Shown here: piece after piece, positions 1-10,645 of the stretch
How positions within the stretch are numbered: the first letter of the stretch is position 1
Layout of the letters: each line of letters opens with the position of its first letter
Assembly (NCBI RefSeq): GCF_018531495.1
Contig: NZ_JAHDTI010000002.1
Coordinates: forward strand, 1 to 64,000
Length of the DNA stretch: 64,000 nt
Source of the DNA: Nonomuraea sediminis
GTDB taxonomy: Bacteria; Actinomycetota; Actinomycetes; Streptosporangiales; Streptosporangiaceae
Reading direction: 5' to 3'
Position numbers and translations under genes: made by a program
Notes under the pieces: model-generated
Told to the model about the DNA's origin: nothing
What the model saw: only the letters and a program-made list of their open reading frames with translations
Databases searched by the model: none

Positions 1-1
1 C

Positions 2-145
2 TGCGGATACGCCTGCAACGCTGACGTGAACGCGGCCAGAAACATCCGATTGGCCGCCGCAGGGCATGCGGTGGATGCGCGGGGAGGCGACCGGGTTGCC
101 GGGCCTGCGAACCGTGAACCTCAACCCATCCTCCTGTCAGCGTAG
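2..145 (+). CDS. tnpB: TnpB (IS200/IS605 OrfB) C-terminus, 5' truncated by window
   Basis: Only the last 47 codons are in the window. The reading frame opens with CGYACNADVNAARNI. This is the final Cys-x-x-x-Cys part of the TnpB zinc ribbon, followed by the RuvC-III motif D-x-NAA-x-NI that supplies the last catalytic Asp. The tail after it is basic and low in complexity, and stops at TAG 143-145. TnpB is the RNA-guided nuclease of IS200/IS605 elements. The hairpins that follow (see the omega-RNA entry) fit the right end of such an element. Whether the rest of the gene is intact, or a tnpA partner exists, cannot be seen. Confidence 0.85.
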   Translation, partial: CGYACNADVNAARNIRLAAAGHAVDARGGDRVAGPANREPQPILLSA

Positions 146-188
146 AGATGGGTTGAAATCCCCTCCTTCAGGCGGGTGGAGGATGTCA
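110..188 (+). ncRNA. IS right end and 3' scaffold of the TnpB omega-RNA
   Basis: Two stem-loops straddle the tnpB stop codon. A perfect 9-bp stem pairs CAACCCATC (122-130) with GATGGGTTG (147-155). A second stem pairs CCTCC (162-166) with GGAGG (178-182). In this family the omega-RNA overlaps the 3' end of tnpB and ends at the element boundary, and the guide is read from flanking DNA. The boundary is inferred at about 185-189 (GTCAA). The guide would then be roughly 189-208, which is the end of the SGNH-hydrolase gene on the opposite strand. The RNA's 5' end is not defined. Confidence 0.6.
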
Positions 189-947
189 AGAGAGCGCGTC
201 GACCACGGCGGCCGCCACCGCGCGCTGGCCGGCCGGCGACAGGTGCACGCCGTCCTCGATGAGGTCGGCGCCCTCCGCGACGACCGGGGTGGCGGGCATG
301 ACCTTGGCGACGGCGGCGACGTCGTCGTTGGCCCAGGTGAGCCTGGCCTGCTGGAAGGGCTGGTAGGCCGCCACCCGCGCCTCGTCGACCGCCGTCGGCG
401 CGACCCACACCCAGCGCGCCGGCACGCTCGCTTCCAGAGCGCGCAGGTTGCGTTCGGTCTCGGCGATGCTGACCTGGGTCGGCCCGTGGGGGGCGGCGAC
501 GCGCATGGCGTCGTTGCCGCCCAGCATGCACAGCACCCAGTCGGGGCGCTGGAAGTACAGGCCGGGCAGCGCCGCCAGCGCCTGGGTGGTCGTCTGGCCG
601 GATACCGCCAGGTTGACCAGGCTGATCCCGTCCCCCGGACGTCGCAGGGCCAGCAGGTGGCGCAGGATCTCGAACCACGACTGCAGGTCGGCCGTGGTGC
701 TCTCCCCCACCGCCGCCACCCGCTGGCCCGGCTCGAAGGGCAGCCTGTCCACCTTCTCCGCGAATCCAGGTACGGCGAGCAGTTCCTCCGCCGTCTGCCG
801 CGCACTGGCGTCAAACGCCTGGAGGATGCCTCGATAGGCCTCCAGGTCCAGCCCGAACAGTCCGGCTACGCGCTCCTCGTCGAGCCTGCCGAGGTAGCCA
901 AGCACCTTCTGCGGCTGCTGGAAGCGAATGAGTCGTTCCGTGTTCAC
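186..947 (-). CDS. SGNH/GDSL-family hydrolase
   Basis: This 253-residue cytoplasmic protein belongs to the SGNH hydrolase superfamily (esterase/lipase-like). Visible blocks are GEST (the GDS-type nucleophile block, about residue 77), GGND (block III oxyanion Asn, about 143) and DGVHLS (block V Asp-x-x-His, about 231). There is no signal peptide. GTG is the start. It overlaps the preceding membrane-protein gene by 4 bp (GTGA), so it is the third gene of an SDR / membrane / hydrolase operon. Its stop codon lies at the inferred right end of the upstream IS element. The insertion therefore sits at the extreme 3' end of this gene and may have trimmed its natural C-terminus. The substrate is unknown. 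Confidence 0.8.
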   Translation of the reverse strand: MNTERLIRFQQPQKVLGYLGRLDEERVAGLFGLDLEAYRGILQAFDASARQTAEELLAVPGFAEKVDRLPFEPGQRVAAVGESTTADLQSWFEILRHLLALRRPGDGISLVNLAVSGQTTTQALAALPGLYFQRPDWVLCMLGGNDAMRVAAPHGPTQVSIAETERNLRALEASVPARWVWVAPTAVDEARVAAYQPFQQARLTWANDDVAAVAKVMPATPVVAEGADLIEDGVHLSPAGQRAVAAAVVDALS

Positions 948-1609
948 TTGATCTCCATCCTCTTACGTGTGCGCGGCAGCATGAATCCCGCCGCGATCAG
1001 CCATGCCAACCCCGTGAAGCGCGCCACGGGCAACAGGAACGCCGCATCGGAAACCAGCAGCGTCAAGGTGGACAACTCCGCGATCGCCGCGATGACCAGC
1101 CCCGCCAGCGCGAACACCCGCGGCAGCAGTACGGCCAGCCACCCGGGCACCGCGATCCCCGCCACCAGCAATCCCAGGAACACCACGTGCCCGGTGCCAC
1201 CGGTGGCGAACGACAGGTCCTGCAGCACGGGGACCACCGCGGGCGCCTGCCCCCTGGACAGCGCCCACCCGAACATCGCGCACAGCGCCAGCAAGCCGCT
1301 GGCCAGCAGCCCTCCCGCCAGCGCGATCGTCGCCCCCGGCGCCCGGATCCCGAGGTCGCGCAGCCGTACGGAAACCGTGGCGGCGTAGATCGCCATCGGG
1401 ACAGCGGCCGCGAACTGCAGGAACGCGCTCACCTGGACCGCGTCCCGGTGATCGGCGAAGTAGGCCAGGATCTGCGCCTGCTCCGCGAAGGGCGAAGGGA
1501 AGGTGACCCCGCCCGCCATGGCCGTGCTGATGCCGATCCCGGCCACGAACAGGGCCGTGAACACCACGGCGAGGATCCCCAGCGGCGGACCGCCCTGCGT
1601 GCGCGCCAT
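944..1609 (-). CDS. Six-TM membrane protein (DUF4386-like)
   Basis: This 221-residue protein has about six hydrophobic helices and a basic C-terminal tail (RTRKRMEIK). The layout is that of the small multi-TM family often annotated DUF4386; that name is inference from layout. The ATG at 1609 shares one base with the TGA of the upstream SDR gene (TGATG), and its own stop overlaps the next gene's GTG. The three genes are therefore almost certainly one transcript. A longer in-frame ORF reaches back into the SDR gene, but that part is only a shadow frame. No catalytic motif is visible. Confidence 0.75.
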   Translation of the reverse strand: MARTQGGPPLGILAVVFTALFVAGIGISTAMAGGVTFPSPFAEQAQILAYFADHRDAVQVSAFLQFAAAVPMAIYAATVSVRLRDLGIRAPGATIALAGGLLASGLLALCAMFGWALSRGQAPAVVPVLQDLSFATGGTGHVVFLGLLVAGIAVPGWLAVLLPRVFALAGLVIAAIAELSTLTLLVSDAAFLLPVARFTGLAWLIAAGFMLPRTRKRMEIK

Positions 1610-2349
1610 CACCCGGTCACCCGCCCGCCCGTCAGGTCGAGCGTCACGCCGGTCACCCAGGACGAGGCGTCGGAGGCGAGATACAGCACCGCCTCGGCGA
1701 CGTCCTCCGGCCGGCCGACGCGTCCCAGCGGGAAGGCTGCGGCCAGCTCGTCCAGCTGCTCGGCGGACATGTAGCGCCGCATGCGGTCGTTGAGCACCGC
1801 CGAGGGAGCCAGGCAGTTGACCCGGATCCCGTGCTTGCCCACCTCGTTGGCCAGGTGGCTGGTGAGCATCACCACGCCCGCCTTCGCGGCCGCGTACGCG
1901 ATGTTCGCCCCGCCGGGCCTGCGTCCGGCCGAGGAGGACATCGTGATGATCGACCCGTGGTTCTGGTCGATCATGCCGGGCAGGAACGCGTTGATCGTCA
2001 GGAACGCCGACGTCAGCTCGGACTCGATGACCGCCCGCCACCCGGCGGCGTCGATCTTCATCGGCCCGCCCTGACCTCCCGCGAACGTCGCCAGGATCTG
2101 CACCGGCCCTACCTGGTCGCGTAGCCGTTGGAGGACCTTCTCGTCGGTCACGTCGCCCGGCGCCCTTACCGCCTCACCCCCTTGGCCGACGATGTCCGCC
2201 ACCACCGCGTCGATCGCCGCCTCGTCGCGGCCGTTCACCGCGACCTTGACCCCGTTCGCGGCCAGTGCGCGGCAGGTCGCCGCGCCGATCCCTCTCGAGC
2301 CACCTGTGACCAGGGCGACCTTGCCCGCCAGGTCCGGATAGTGGGCCAT
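1609..2349 (-). CDS. SDR-family oxidoreductase
   Basis: A classical short-chain dehydrogenase/reductase of 246 residues. It has the NAD(P)-binding TGGSRGIG near residue 15, an NAG-like FAGG segment, the catalytic Ser region ITMSSSAG, and YAAAK (the Tyr-x-x-x-Lys pair). The C-terminal segment ends in the family-typical 'tGG' turn. ATG 2349 is preferred over the GTG one codon upstream because GGAG lies 5 nt before it. It is the first gene of the three-gene operon and diverges from the marR-like gene across a 69-bp spacer that carries candidate operators. The substrate cannot be deduced. Confidence 0.88.
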   Translation of the reverse strand: MAHYPDLAGKVALVTGGSRGIGAATCRALAANGVKVAVNGRDEAAIDAVVADIVGQGGEAVRAPGDVTDEKVLQRLRDQVGPVQILATFAGGQGGPMKIDAAGWRAVIESELTSAFLTINAFLPGMIDQNHGSIITMSSSAGRRPGGANIAYAAAKAGVVMLTSHLANEVGKHGIRVNCLAPSAVLNDRMRRYMSAEQLDELAAAFPLGRVGRPEDVAEAVLYLASDASSWVTGVTLDLTGGRVTG

Positions 2350-2370
2350 CACAGCTCCATTCTCTCCACT

Positions 2371-2398
2371 GAACTATTCATAGCACAGAACTGTTCTG
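2371..2398. promoter_or_regulatory. Candidate MarR operator pair in divergent promoter
   Basis: CAGAAC-T-GTTCTG (2386-2398) is a perfect 6-1-6 palindrome. Its core GAACTGTTC (2389-2397) is repeated imperfectly as GAACTATTC at 2371-2379, 18 bp away. The spacer separates the SDR operon from the MarR gene, so both sites could be bound by that regulator. The palindromes are seen; binding is inferred. Confidence 0.5.
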
Positions 2399-2418
2399 CC
2401 TGGGATACCATCGCTTCC

Positions 2419-2871
2419 ATGACCATGCCACGCCCCGGATCGGCGTTCCTGCTCGCGCAGATCGGAGCCCACGCCGCGGCCCGCTTCGCCGACCGCATCG
2501 GCGAACTGGGCGTGGTGCCGTCGGACGTCGGCCTGCTGCGCATGATCGCCACCCAGCCGGGGCGTAGCCAGCAGTCCCTGTCGGAGGAAATGGGCGTGGT
2601 GCCCAGCCGGGTCGTGGCCTTGATCGACAACCTGGAACGCAAGGGCCTGGTCGAACGCCGCCGCAACCCCTCGGACCGGCGCCACTACGAACTCCACCTG
2701 ACGGAGGCGGGCAGCCACGTCATGACGGAAATGCGCCGCCTCGGGATGGCCCACGAGAACGACATCTGCGCGGCTCTCGACGACAAGCAGCGCGTCCGGC
2801 TGAAGGAACTCCTGGAAGCGATAGCCGCCCAGCAGGGCCTCACCTCAGGCGTCCACCCCGGCTATCGGTGA
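2419..2871 (+). CDS. MarR-family transcriptional regulator
   Basis: This 150-residue regulator has the MarR winged helix: recognition helix near SQQSLSEEMGVVPSRVVALIDN and the wing RRRNPSDRRHYELHLT (the D-x-R motif of the beta-wing). ATG 2419 is chosen because MarR homology starts right after it; a second ATG lies two codons later. It diverges from the SDR / membrane / SGNH operon and probably represses it through the palindromes in the spacer. Ligand unknown. Confidence 0.88.
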   Translation: MTMPRPGSAFLLAQIGAHAAARFADRIGELGVVPSDVGLLRMIATQPGRSQQSLSEEMGVVPSRVVALIDNLERKGLVERRRNPSDRRHYELHLTEAGSHVMTEMRRLGMAHENDICAALDDKQRVRLKELLEAIAAQQGLTSGVHPGYR

Positions 2872-2974
2872 CCTTTACGGCGATGGTCATGTCCGGGGGA
2901 TGAATAGATCATGCGCCGACATATCGGTGTCGTGATGCCGGAAGGCTGTCAGGGTCACTCATAGTGTTCGCCAC

Positions 2975-3463
2975 ATGGTGGCCTTCATGATCCTGCTGTT
3001 CCTGGTGCTCATCGTCGCGCCGCTCGTCCACGTGCTCGTCGACCGGAGCCCGGCCCGCCGTACTCGCCACCGAGTTGTGGAGCTGTGGCTGCTGTGGTGG
3101 GTCGGCGGCAGCGGCGCCCTGGGAGTGCTGGCGGGGCTCCAGCACATCGGCCCGTTCGCCCCGGAGATCGCGGACGGCATCGGCTTCGCGCACAGCCCCT
3201 TCCAGTGGGAGGTCGGCTGGGCCGACATCGCGGTGGGCACCATCGGCTTCCTCAGCATCTGGAACCGAGGATCATTCCTGACGGCAGCCGTCATCGCCCT
3301 GTCGATCCTCTACCTGGGCGACGCCATCGGCCACATCATGCAACTGATCGCCCACGGCAACATGGCCCCGGGCAACGTCTGGACCATCCCCACGGACATC
3401 CTCCAGCCCTTGGTCGCCATAGCCCTCCTGATCGCCTACCGCCGCACACCCCGCACGCCGTAA
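2975..3463 (+). CDS. Four-TM membrane protein of unknown function
   Basis: This 162-residue protein has an N-terminal hydrophobic helix (residues 3-22) and three further hydrophobic stretches. They alternate with a conserved-looking segment containing FAPEIADGIGF and FQWEVGWAD. The pattern is like the actinobacterial DUF6790-type small membrane proteins; that is an impression only. The start is GTG or ATG near 2975. It stands alone, about 100 bp after the marR-like gene in the same direction, so co-transcription is possible. No enzymatic motif is seen. Confidence 0.65.
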   Translation: MVAFMILLFLVLIVAPLVHVLVDRSPARRTRHRVVELWLLWWVGGSGALGVLAGLQHIGPFAPEIADGIGFAHSPFQWEVGWADIAVGTIGFLSIWNRGSFLTAAVIALSILYLGDAIGHIMQLIAHGNMAPGNVWTIPTDILQPLVAIALLIAYRRTPRTP

Positions 3464-3526
3464 GTGGTGAGAGCTTGGCTGAGACGATTCGAAGGGGTCA
3501 TGGTCGCGATCGCATTGGAGTTCACC

Positions 3527-3701
3527 ATGAGTGCGGAGTTTTCGTCTGGTCGTACCGAGGCGGCCTGCCGGGCGCGGGAGATTCTTGATCGGTCATCTCG
3601 TCACCTGGGCCGAGGACAACCTCCAGGAAATCGATGCGGCACGGGTCGCCTTCGACGTCCGTGCCGAGGAAATCAGATCGACAGCTTCCGGAAATCGATG
3701 A
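3527..3701 (+). pseudogene. HxlR-family regulator, internally deleted
   Basis: The ATG at 3527 starts MSAEF...ACRAREILDR, the conserved N-terminus of HxlR/MarR-like regulators (Cys followed by 'x-R-x-ILDR'). The family's next residues (VGDKW and the winged helix) are missing. After a frame change the sequence continues as HLVTWAEDNLQEIDAARVAF, the typical HxlR C-terminal helix, and ends at TGA 3699-3701. So about 60 central codons, including the DNA-binding helix, are gone. The tail overlaps the 3' end of the convergent cupin gene. Confidence 0.65.
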
Positions 3702-4140
3702 GGGACGGCGCGGGCAGCGGATCGTCCTCCGTGCCCGGTGCCGGGCTGCGCTCGAGGAGTTGCGTTCCCACGATGCGGCCTGCGAATACGGCGTGCAGTC
3801 TGACGCTGCCACCGGATCTGTTGCGGAATCCGTGTGCCACCCCTGGCGGCACCATGATGACGGCGCCCGGGCCGACCGGCTGCCATTCCCCGTCGTAGAA
3901 GGCTTCGGCTTCACCTTCGTCGATGATGAGGACTTCTTCGTTGGTGTGGACGTGGACCGGGATTATCTCCCCTGCCGCCAGGCGCTCGAAATTCAGCACC
4001 AGATCTTTGACGTAGGTGCCGTCAGGGCGGGCGGGGTCGATGACCAAGGAATGGCGGGACTCCGGCTTGTAGTTGTGCGGGTCCGGCGGGAAGGGGACAT
4101 ATTCCAGGTCGCTGATAATGGTCATGAAGTCAGCTTGCAC
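3673..4140 (-). CDS. Cupin-domain protein
   Basis: A single-domain cupin of up to 155 residues. Cupin motif 1 reads VHVHTNEEVLIIDEGEAE (HxH...E metal ligands) and motif 2 reads GPGAVIMVPPGVAHGFRN (final His ligand). This is enough to bind one divalent metal. The start is uncertain: GTG at 4140 or ATG at 4125, neither with a strong ribosome site. It is convergent with the HxlR remnant. A dioxygenase, isomerase or sensor role would all be possible. Confidence 0.75.
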   Translation of the reverse strand: MQADFMTIISDLEYVPFPPDPHNYKPESRHSLVIDPARPDGTYVKDLVLNFERLAAGEIIPVHVHTNEEVLIIDEGEAEAFYDGEWQPVGPGAVIMVPPGVAHGFRNRSGGSVRLHAVFAGRIVGTQLLERSPAPGTEDDPLPAPSLIDFRKLSI

Positions 4141-4212
4141 GCCGGCACTTCAAGCCGGTAGATCGCACTTTTTCGTTACCTGGTAATCCCCGGGTAACCA
4201 GGGAGGAACCGC

Positions 4213-4734
4213 GTGAGCAGTATCCAGGCCGAGGTCATCACCACCGAACGGCTGGACCTCCTGCCCCTGCGCGTCGAACATGCCGAGGAGATGGCCACGG
4301 TGCTGTCCGACCCCGCCCTGCACACCTTCATCGGCGGCACTCCGGACACCCCGCAAGCCCTGCGCACCCGCTACCAGCGGATGGTCGCCGGCTCCCCCGA
4401 CCCCGGCGTCACCTGGCTGAACTGGGTGATCCGCCTCCGCGACGAAGCCTGCCTGACCGGCACGGTCCAGGCCACGATCAACGGTCCCATCGCCGAGATC
4501 GCCTGGGTGGTGGGAACGCCGTGGCAACGAAGAGGCATCGCCACCGAAGCCGCCCACGGCCTCGTCACCTGGCTAGCCAGCCAGCCAGTGGAATCCATCA
4601 TCGCCCACATCCACCCAGCCCACGACGCATCCGCAGCCGTCGCCACAGCCCTCGGCCTCACCCCGACCGACGTACGACAGGGCGCCGAGATCCAGTGGCA
4701 CCGACGCTTGACCACACCGGAGGCCTCGGAATAG
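4213..4734 (+). CDS. GNAT N-acetyltransferase (RimJ/RimL-like)
   Basis: This 173-residue protein begins in the way typical of the RimJ/RimL branch (TERLDLLPLRVEHAEEM). It carries the acetyl-CoA-binding segment GTPWQRRGIATEAAHGLVTW, a Q/R-x-x-G-x-G/A variant. GTG is the start, preceded by AGGGAGGA at good spacing. It acts on an unknown small molecule or an N-terminus. The gene is monocistronic; its neighbours are a cupin gene and a VOC gene on the other strand. Confidence 0.82.
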   Translation: MSSIQAEVITTERLDLLPLRVEHAEEMATVLSDPALHTFIGGTPDTPQALRTRYQRMVAGSPDPGVTWLNWVIRLRDEACLTGTVQATINGPIAEIAWVVGTPWQRRGIATEAAHGLVTWLASQPVESIIAHIHPAHDASAAVATALGLTPTDVRQGAEIQWHRRLTTPEASE

Positions 4735-4785
4735 GTCGGCGGTGCATACTGCTCGCTCGGCGGTCCCGGCTAGATCACCCCGTGT

Positions 4786-4944
4786 TCAGGTGGTGTTGGA
4801 CTGCTCTTGCAGCATGTACTGCGCGTACCAGGTCGGCCAGTCCGGGTCGGGGTGGCCGAGTTGTTCCTCGTACCGGCCGTGGGCGGCCTCCGCGCGGCGT
4901 AGGGCCTCGGCCAGGTCGGCGGCGGATTCGTAGGTTGCTCGCAT
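4786..4944 (-). CDS. Small acidic protein downstream of VOC gene
   Basis: The ATG at 4944 gives 52 residues: an amphipathic helix (ATYESAADLAEALRRAEAAH) followed by a Trp/Tyr-rich segment (DWPTWYAQYML). The start lies 5 bp after the VOC stop codon, so the two are translationally close. Similar short proteins are common next to VOC genes in actinomycetes (general recollection). No catalytic motif. Confidence 0.55.
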   Translation of the reverse strand: MRATYESAADLAEALRRAEAAHGRYEEQLGHPDPDWPTWYAQYMLQEQSNTT

Positions 4945-4949
4945 CTCGG

Positions 4950-5393
4950 TCACCGGCCCGGGAGGCGGGTGGTGACCTCCTGGAGGAGCCACCCGTTGCC
5001 GTCGGGGTCACTGAAGGAGACGTAGGAGCCGTAGCTCTTGCGGCCGGGAGCCGGACCGGACGCCCGTCCTTCGGTTCCTGCGTGGGGGAAGATCCCGCCC
5101 GCGTCGTGGAAGACCTCGCTCACGTCGACGCCGCGGTCGACGAGCTCGGCTCGCGCCGCTTCGATGTCGTTGACGATCAGGTACAGGCCTTGCGCTGATC
5201 CCGGTTCGGCCGCAGTGACCCTGGTGCCGAAGATGATCGAGCAGGGCGAGCCCGGTGGGGTCAGCTGCACCGCGCGGAAGTCGTCGCCGGTCGCGAAGTC
5301 GGCGTCCTCCCGCCACCCGAGCGCCTTGTAGAACCCCTTGGCCCGATCGACGTCGGCGACCGGTATCACCACAACCTCAAGCTTCATGTCCAT
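4950..5393 (-). CDS. VOC-family (glyoxalase/bleomycin-resistance fold) protein
   Basis: This 147-residue protein has the VOC pattern: beta-alpha-beta with VADVDRAKGFYKALGW at the N-terminus and FSDPDGNGWLLQEV at the C-terminus, where the Glu is the usual metal ligand. ATG 5393 is chosen because GGGAGGAGC lies upstream; longer ORF versions lack this. It is followed by the 52-residue gene. Substrate unknown; the fold also serves in resistance proteins. Confidence 0.82.
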   Translation of the reverse strand: MDMKLEVVVIPVADVDRAKGFYKALGWREDADFATGDDFRAVQLTPPGSPCSIIFGTRVTAAEPGSAQGLYLIVNDIEAARAELVDRGVDVSEVFHDAGGIFPHAGTEGRASGPAPGRKSYGSYVSFSDPDGNGWLLQEVTTRLPGR

Positions 5394-5561
5394 GACCTGT
5401 GCTCCTCCCGTTCGATACCAGCGTCGGGGGGAACCAGGTTCCACCATCGCTCCTCTTGAGGGGCGAAGTCCAGTTGATCATCAGGCAGCCCTGAGGGCCT
5501 CCCACCTCAGGTGCGCCACAGATCACACGTGTGCGATTTATGGTGATATGTCCATTTTGGT

Positions 5562-5567
5562 TAGACT
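5562..5567 (+). promoter_or_regulatory. -10-like element, probable leaderless start
   Basis: TAGACT ends 9 bp before the GTG of the VanZ gene and there is no ribosome-binding site. This arrangement is typical of leaderless actinobacterial transcripts. Confidence 0.4.
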
Positions 5568-5576
5568 TCGCGGCTT

Positions 5577-6658
5577 GTGGAGATCTACCTGACCCAGGCG
5601 AAAATCGCCCTGTTGCTTGCCCCGCTGGCCATCGCGCTGCTGTCGCTGCCCTTCGTGTCGCGCCAGTACCAGCGTTTCGGGCGCATCGGGCGATGGTCGG
5701 GGATCGTCACGGCGATGCTCATCCTGTACGCCTGCGGCGTCGTGGCCTTCACGCTGTTCCCCCTGCCCGAGGTGACGCCGGACTTCTGCGCCATCCGGCA
5801 GAGCCTCGCCACGCCACGCATGCAGCCGCTGTCGAGCATCCACGACGTGATCAGAGAGAACGCCGGCCAGGGTCTGCTCGCCACGCTGTACAGCAGATCG
5901 ATGCTGCAGATCGTGTTCAACGTCGCTCTGTTCGTACCCCTCGGCTTCATCCTGCGCTACCGCCAGCGGCTCGACGTCACGCGCACCCTGCTGTTCTCCC
6001 TGGCCGGTTCGCTGGCGATCGAGCTCACCCAGCTCACCGGCCTGTGGGGCCTGTACCCCTGCGCGTACCGGCTGTTCGACCTGGACGACCTGATCATCAA
6101 TACGGCCGGCGCCGGGCTCGGCTGGCTGCTGGCCGGTCCGTCAGCCCGCCTGCTGCCGGACCCGTGGCCGTCGCCCCGCCCGGACCTCGCGCCGCCGACC
6201 ACCGCCCGGCTGGCGCTCGCCATGGTGCTCGACGGGGTGGTGTGGTTCTTCTCCTCGCCGGTGTTCGGGCTGCTCGCCGTACAGGGCCATCAGCTCGTCA
6301 CAGGTGGCCCGATGCCGGCGGACGCCCTGCTGCGGGACGTCCTGCCCGGCTTGTCGTACGCGATGACCGGGCTGGTCATCTTCGTCGTCATCCCGGCCGT
6401 ACGGCAGGACGGCGCCACACCCGGCAGGGCGGCCGTACACGTGGCGCTCCGCGACGCGCCGACCGGCCGGCCGGCGCCTCCGCTCCGGAAGCTGGCCCGG
6501 TCCGGCGCGCCGTACCTCGCCCTCAGCGTTGGCGCGGCCGTCAGCGGCTTCCTGCCGGTCCTCGCCCTCCTCACCATCCTGGAACTGGAACGCCGCGGCC
6601 TCCTGGCACGCTGGACCCGGACGCGGTTCGTCACGCGAGGCGCGGCCGTCCAGGAGTG

Positions 6659-6671
<13 letters not shown>
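5577..6671 (+). CDS. VanZ-family membrane protein
   Basis: The N-terminal half of this 364-residue protein is a VanZ domain. It has TM helices, FNVALFVPLGF, an ELTQL segment and the diagnostic RLFDLDDLIINTAGAGLGW. The C-terminal half adds several more hydrophobic helices and a basic tail. VanZ proteins are linked to teicoplanin resistance, but most members in actinomycetes are of unknown role. The GTG start is set by VanZ homology beginning at once. The 3' end overlaps the convergent UvrA-like gene by 13 bp. Confidence 0.85.
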
Positions 6672-9040
<2,369 letters not shown>

Positions 9041-9184
9041 CGTGTCTCCATCGGTTTGTACTGTCGGCGCCGTCACGGCAGCGGTCCCCTGTCTACCTGA
9101 TCGTCGGGGGGTTGCGCGACGTCGGGACAGGTACGGCATGCCGGCGTGGCTGTGCGCGGCCGGGCTTCTTCACGGCCGCCTGTG

Positions 9185-9595
9185 TCAGCGGGCTTCGTTG
9201 ATGCGGATCTGGTTGCCCGCGGGATCGCGGAAGGCGCAGTCGCGGATGCCGTACGGCTGGTCCATCGGCTCCTGGACGACCTCGGCGCCGGCGGCCTGCA
9301 CCCGCTTGAAGACGCCGTCGAGATCATCGGTGGACAGCACGAGGCTGGCGAAGGTGCCCTTGGCCATCATCTCGGCGATCATGCGGCGCTCGTCGTCGGT
9401 GATGCCGGGGTCGGCGCCCAGCGGATGCAGGACGATGGACGTATCCGGCTGGCCGACCGGGCCGACCGTGATCCAGCGCATCCCCGCGTACCCGACGTCG
9501 TTGCGCACCTCGAAGCCGAGAATGTCCCGGTAGAAGGCCAGCGCGGCATCCGGGTCGTCCTGCGGGAGGAAGCTCGCCTGAATGGTGATGTCCAT
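9185..9595 (-). CDS. VOC-family protein
   Basis: A 136-residue glyoxalase-fold protein. The N-terminus has DDPDAALAFYRDILGFEVRN and the C-terminus CAFRDPAGNQIRINEAR, where the usual C-terminal Glu ligand position reads 'QIRI', so metal binding is uncertain. It starts 5 bp after the AraC gene's stop, in the same direction, and the two form a regulator-enzyme pair. Substrate unknown. Confidence 0.82.
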   Translation of the reverse strand: MDITIQASFLPQDDPDAALAFYRDILGFEVRNDVGYAGMRWITVGPVGQPDTSIVLHPLGADPGITDDERRMIAEMMAKGTFASLVLSTDDLDGVFKRVQAAGAEVVQEPMDQPYGIRDCAFRDPAGNQIRINEAR

Positions 9596-9600
9596 GGCAT

Positions 9601-10050
9601 TCAGGTTAGTTGCGACCCCGTGACCTGCGCTTCTCGATTCCTGACGGGTCGGGTCACCTGCTTGGCCACGCACGACGGGATCCCCTCCGTCGCGCCCGCC
9701 GCCTCGCGCCGGTAGACGCTGGGCGGGACGCCGACCAGCTCGGTGAAGCGCGTGCTGAAGGTGCCCAGCGACGAGCAGCCGACCGCGAAACACACCTCGG
9801 TGACGCTGAGGTCGCCACGCCGCAGCAGCGCCATCGCGCGCTCGATGCGCCGGGTCATCAGGTAGCCGTACGGCGACTCCCCGTAGGCGAGGCGGAACTG
9901 GCGGCTGAAGTGCCCGGCCGACATGTTCACGCCCCGGGCGAGGGCCTCGACGTCCAGCGGCTGCGCGTACTCCCGGTCCATCCGGTCGCGGACGCGACGC
10001 AGCCGCGCCAGGTCGCGCAGGTGCTGCTCGGTGGTGGGTCTGCTGGTCAC
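9601..10050 (-). CDS. AraC-family transcriptional regulator (HTH only)
   Basis: This short AraC protein (149 residues) is essentially the two-helix-turn-helix domain. The first helix pair reads LARGVNMSAGHFSRQFRLAYG and the second VTEVCFAVGCSSLGTFSTRF, followed by GVPPSVYRR. It has no N-terminal sensor domain. GTG is the start. It precedes the VOC gene by 5 bp and probably controls its own operon. Confidence 0.85.
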   Translation of the reverse strand: MTSRPTTEQHLRDLARLRRVRDRMDREYAQPLDVEALARGVNMSAGHFSRQFRLAYGESPYGYLMTRRIERAMALLRRGDLSVTEVCFAVGCSSLGTFSTRFTELVGVPPSVYRREAAGATEGIPSCVAKQVTRPVRNREAQVTGSQLT

Positions 10051-10100
10051 CTGCTCGATCGTGCCACGTCAGACCCGCGATTGCCTAGCGCCGCCTTCGG

Positions 10101-10406
10101 TCAGGCACAGTACCGGTTCAGACGATTCACGATGATGAGGCCCTTCTGCTTGGTAGTCCCGCTCCAATGCTTGAGCTCGTCCAGGATCCTGTTACGGAGA
10201 ACCCGCCAGGAACCACTCGACGAACGACCGACCGTTCGCAGCCAGGACCTCGCATCGGCGATGGCACTCCCGCAGGAGCTGGCGGCCACCGCCTCTGTCC
10301 TCGATACCTGAGCCCTCTCAGCTGCCTGCGCACCCGTCACCGGCAGGGTGGCGATTGCTGCGGCTACCAGTGCGGCACTCACGATGCCGGCGCGGCGAAC
10401 GTTCAC
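10101..10406 (-). CDS. Small secreted protein
   Basis: From GTG 10406 (AAAGGA 6-7 nt upstream) the 101-residue product has a Sec-type signal peptide: VNVRR, a hydrophobic core, and a VTGAQA-A cleavage site. The mature part is about 75 residues with two cysteines (SSCGS and RYCA), which could form one disulfide. The middle is basic and helical. I recognise no family. It stands alone between the AraC and ArsR-type genes. Confidence 0.55.
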   Translation of the reverse strand: MNVRRAGIVSAALVAAAIATLPVTGAQAAERAQVSRTEAVAASSCGSAIADARSWLRTVGRSSSGSWRVLRNRILDELKHWSGTTKQKGLIIVNRLNRYCA

Positions 10407-10645
10407 GTGTCGTCCTTTCACGATGGAGTCATGATCCACCCGCAAGATCGTCAAGAGCCTAGTGGCTGCAGGCCGACCGCACACGCCGATACCCGATGAA
10501 AGCGCCACACTCGGCTTTCGGGTTGAACATCACCGAGAGCGAGCAAGGCGGCCTCGGCGTGGTGCGCTCTGGGGACACGCGGTCCGCTGGGCCGCCTCGA
10601 GCGAGTGTCGGTGGTCGGTGTGGCCCTGCCGTACAGGGCGATTGT

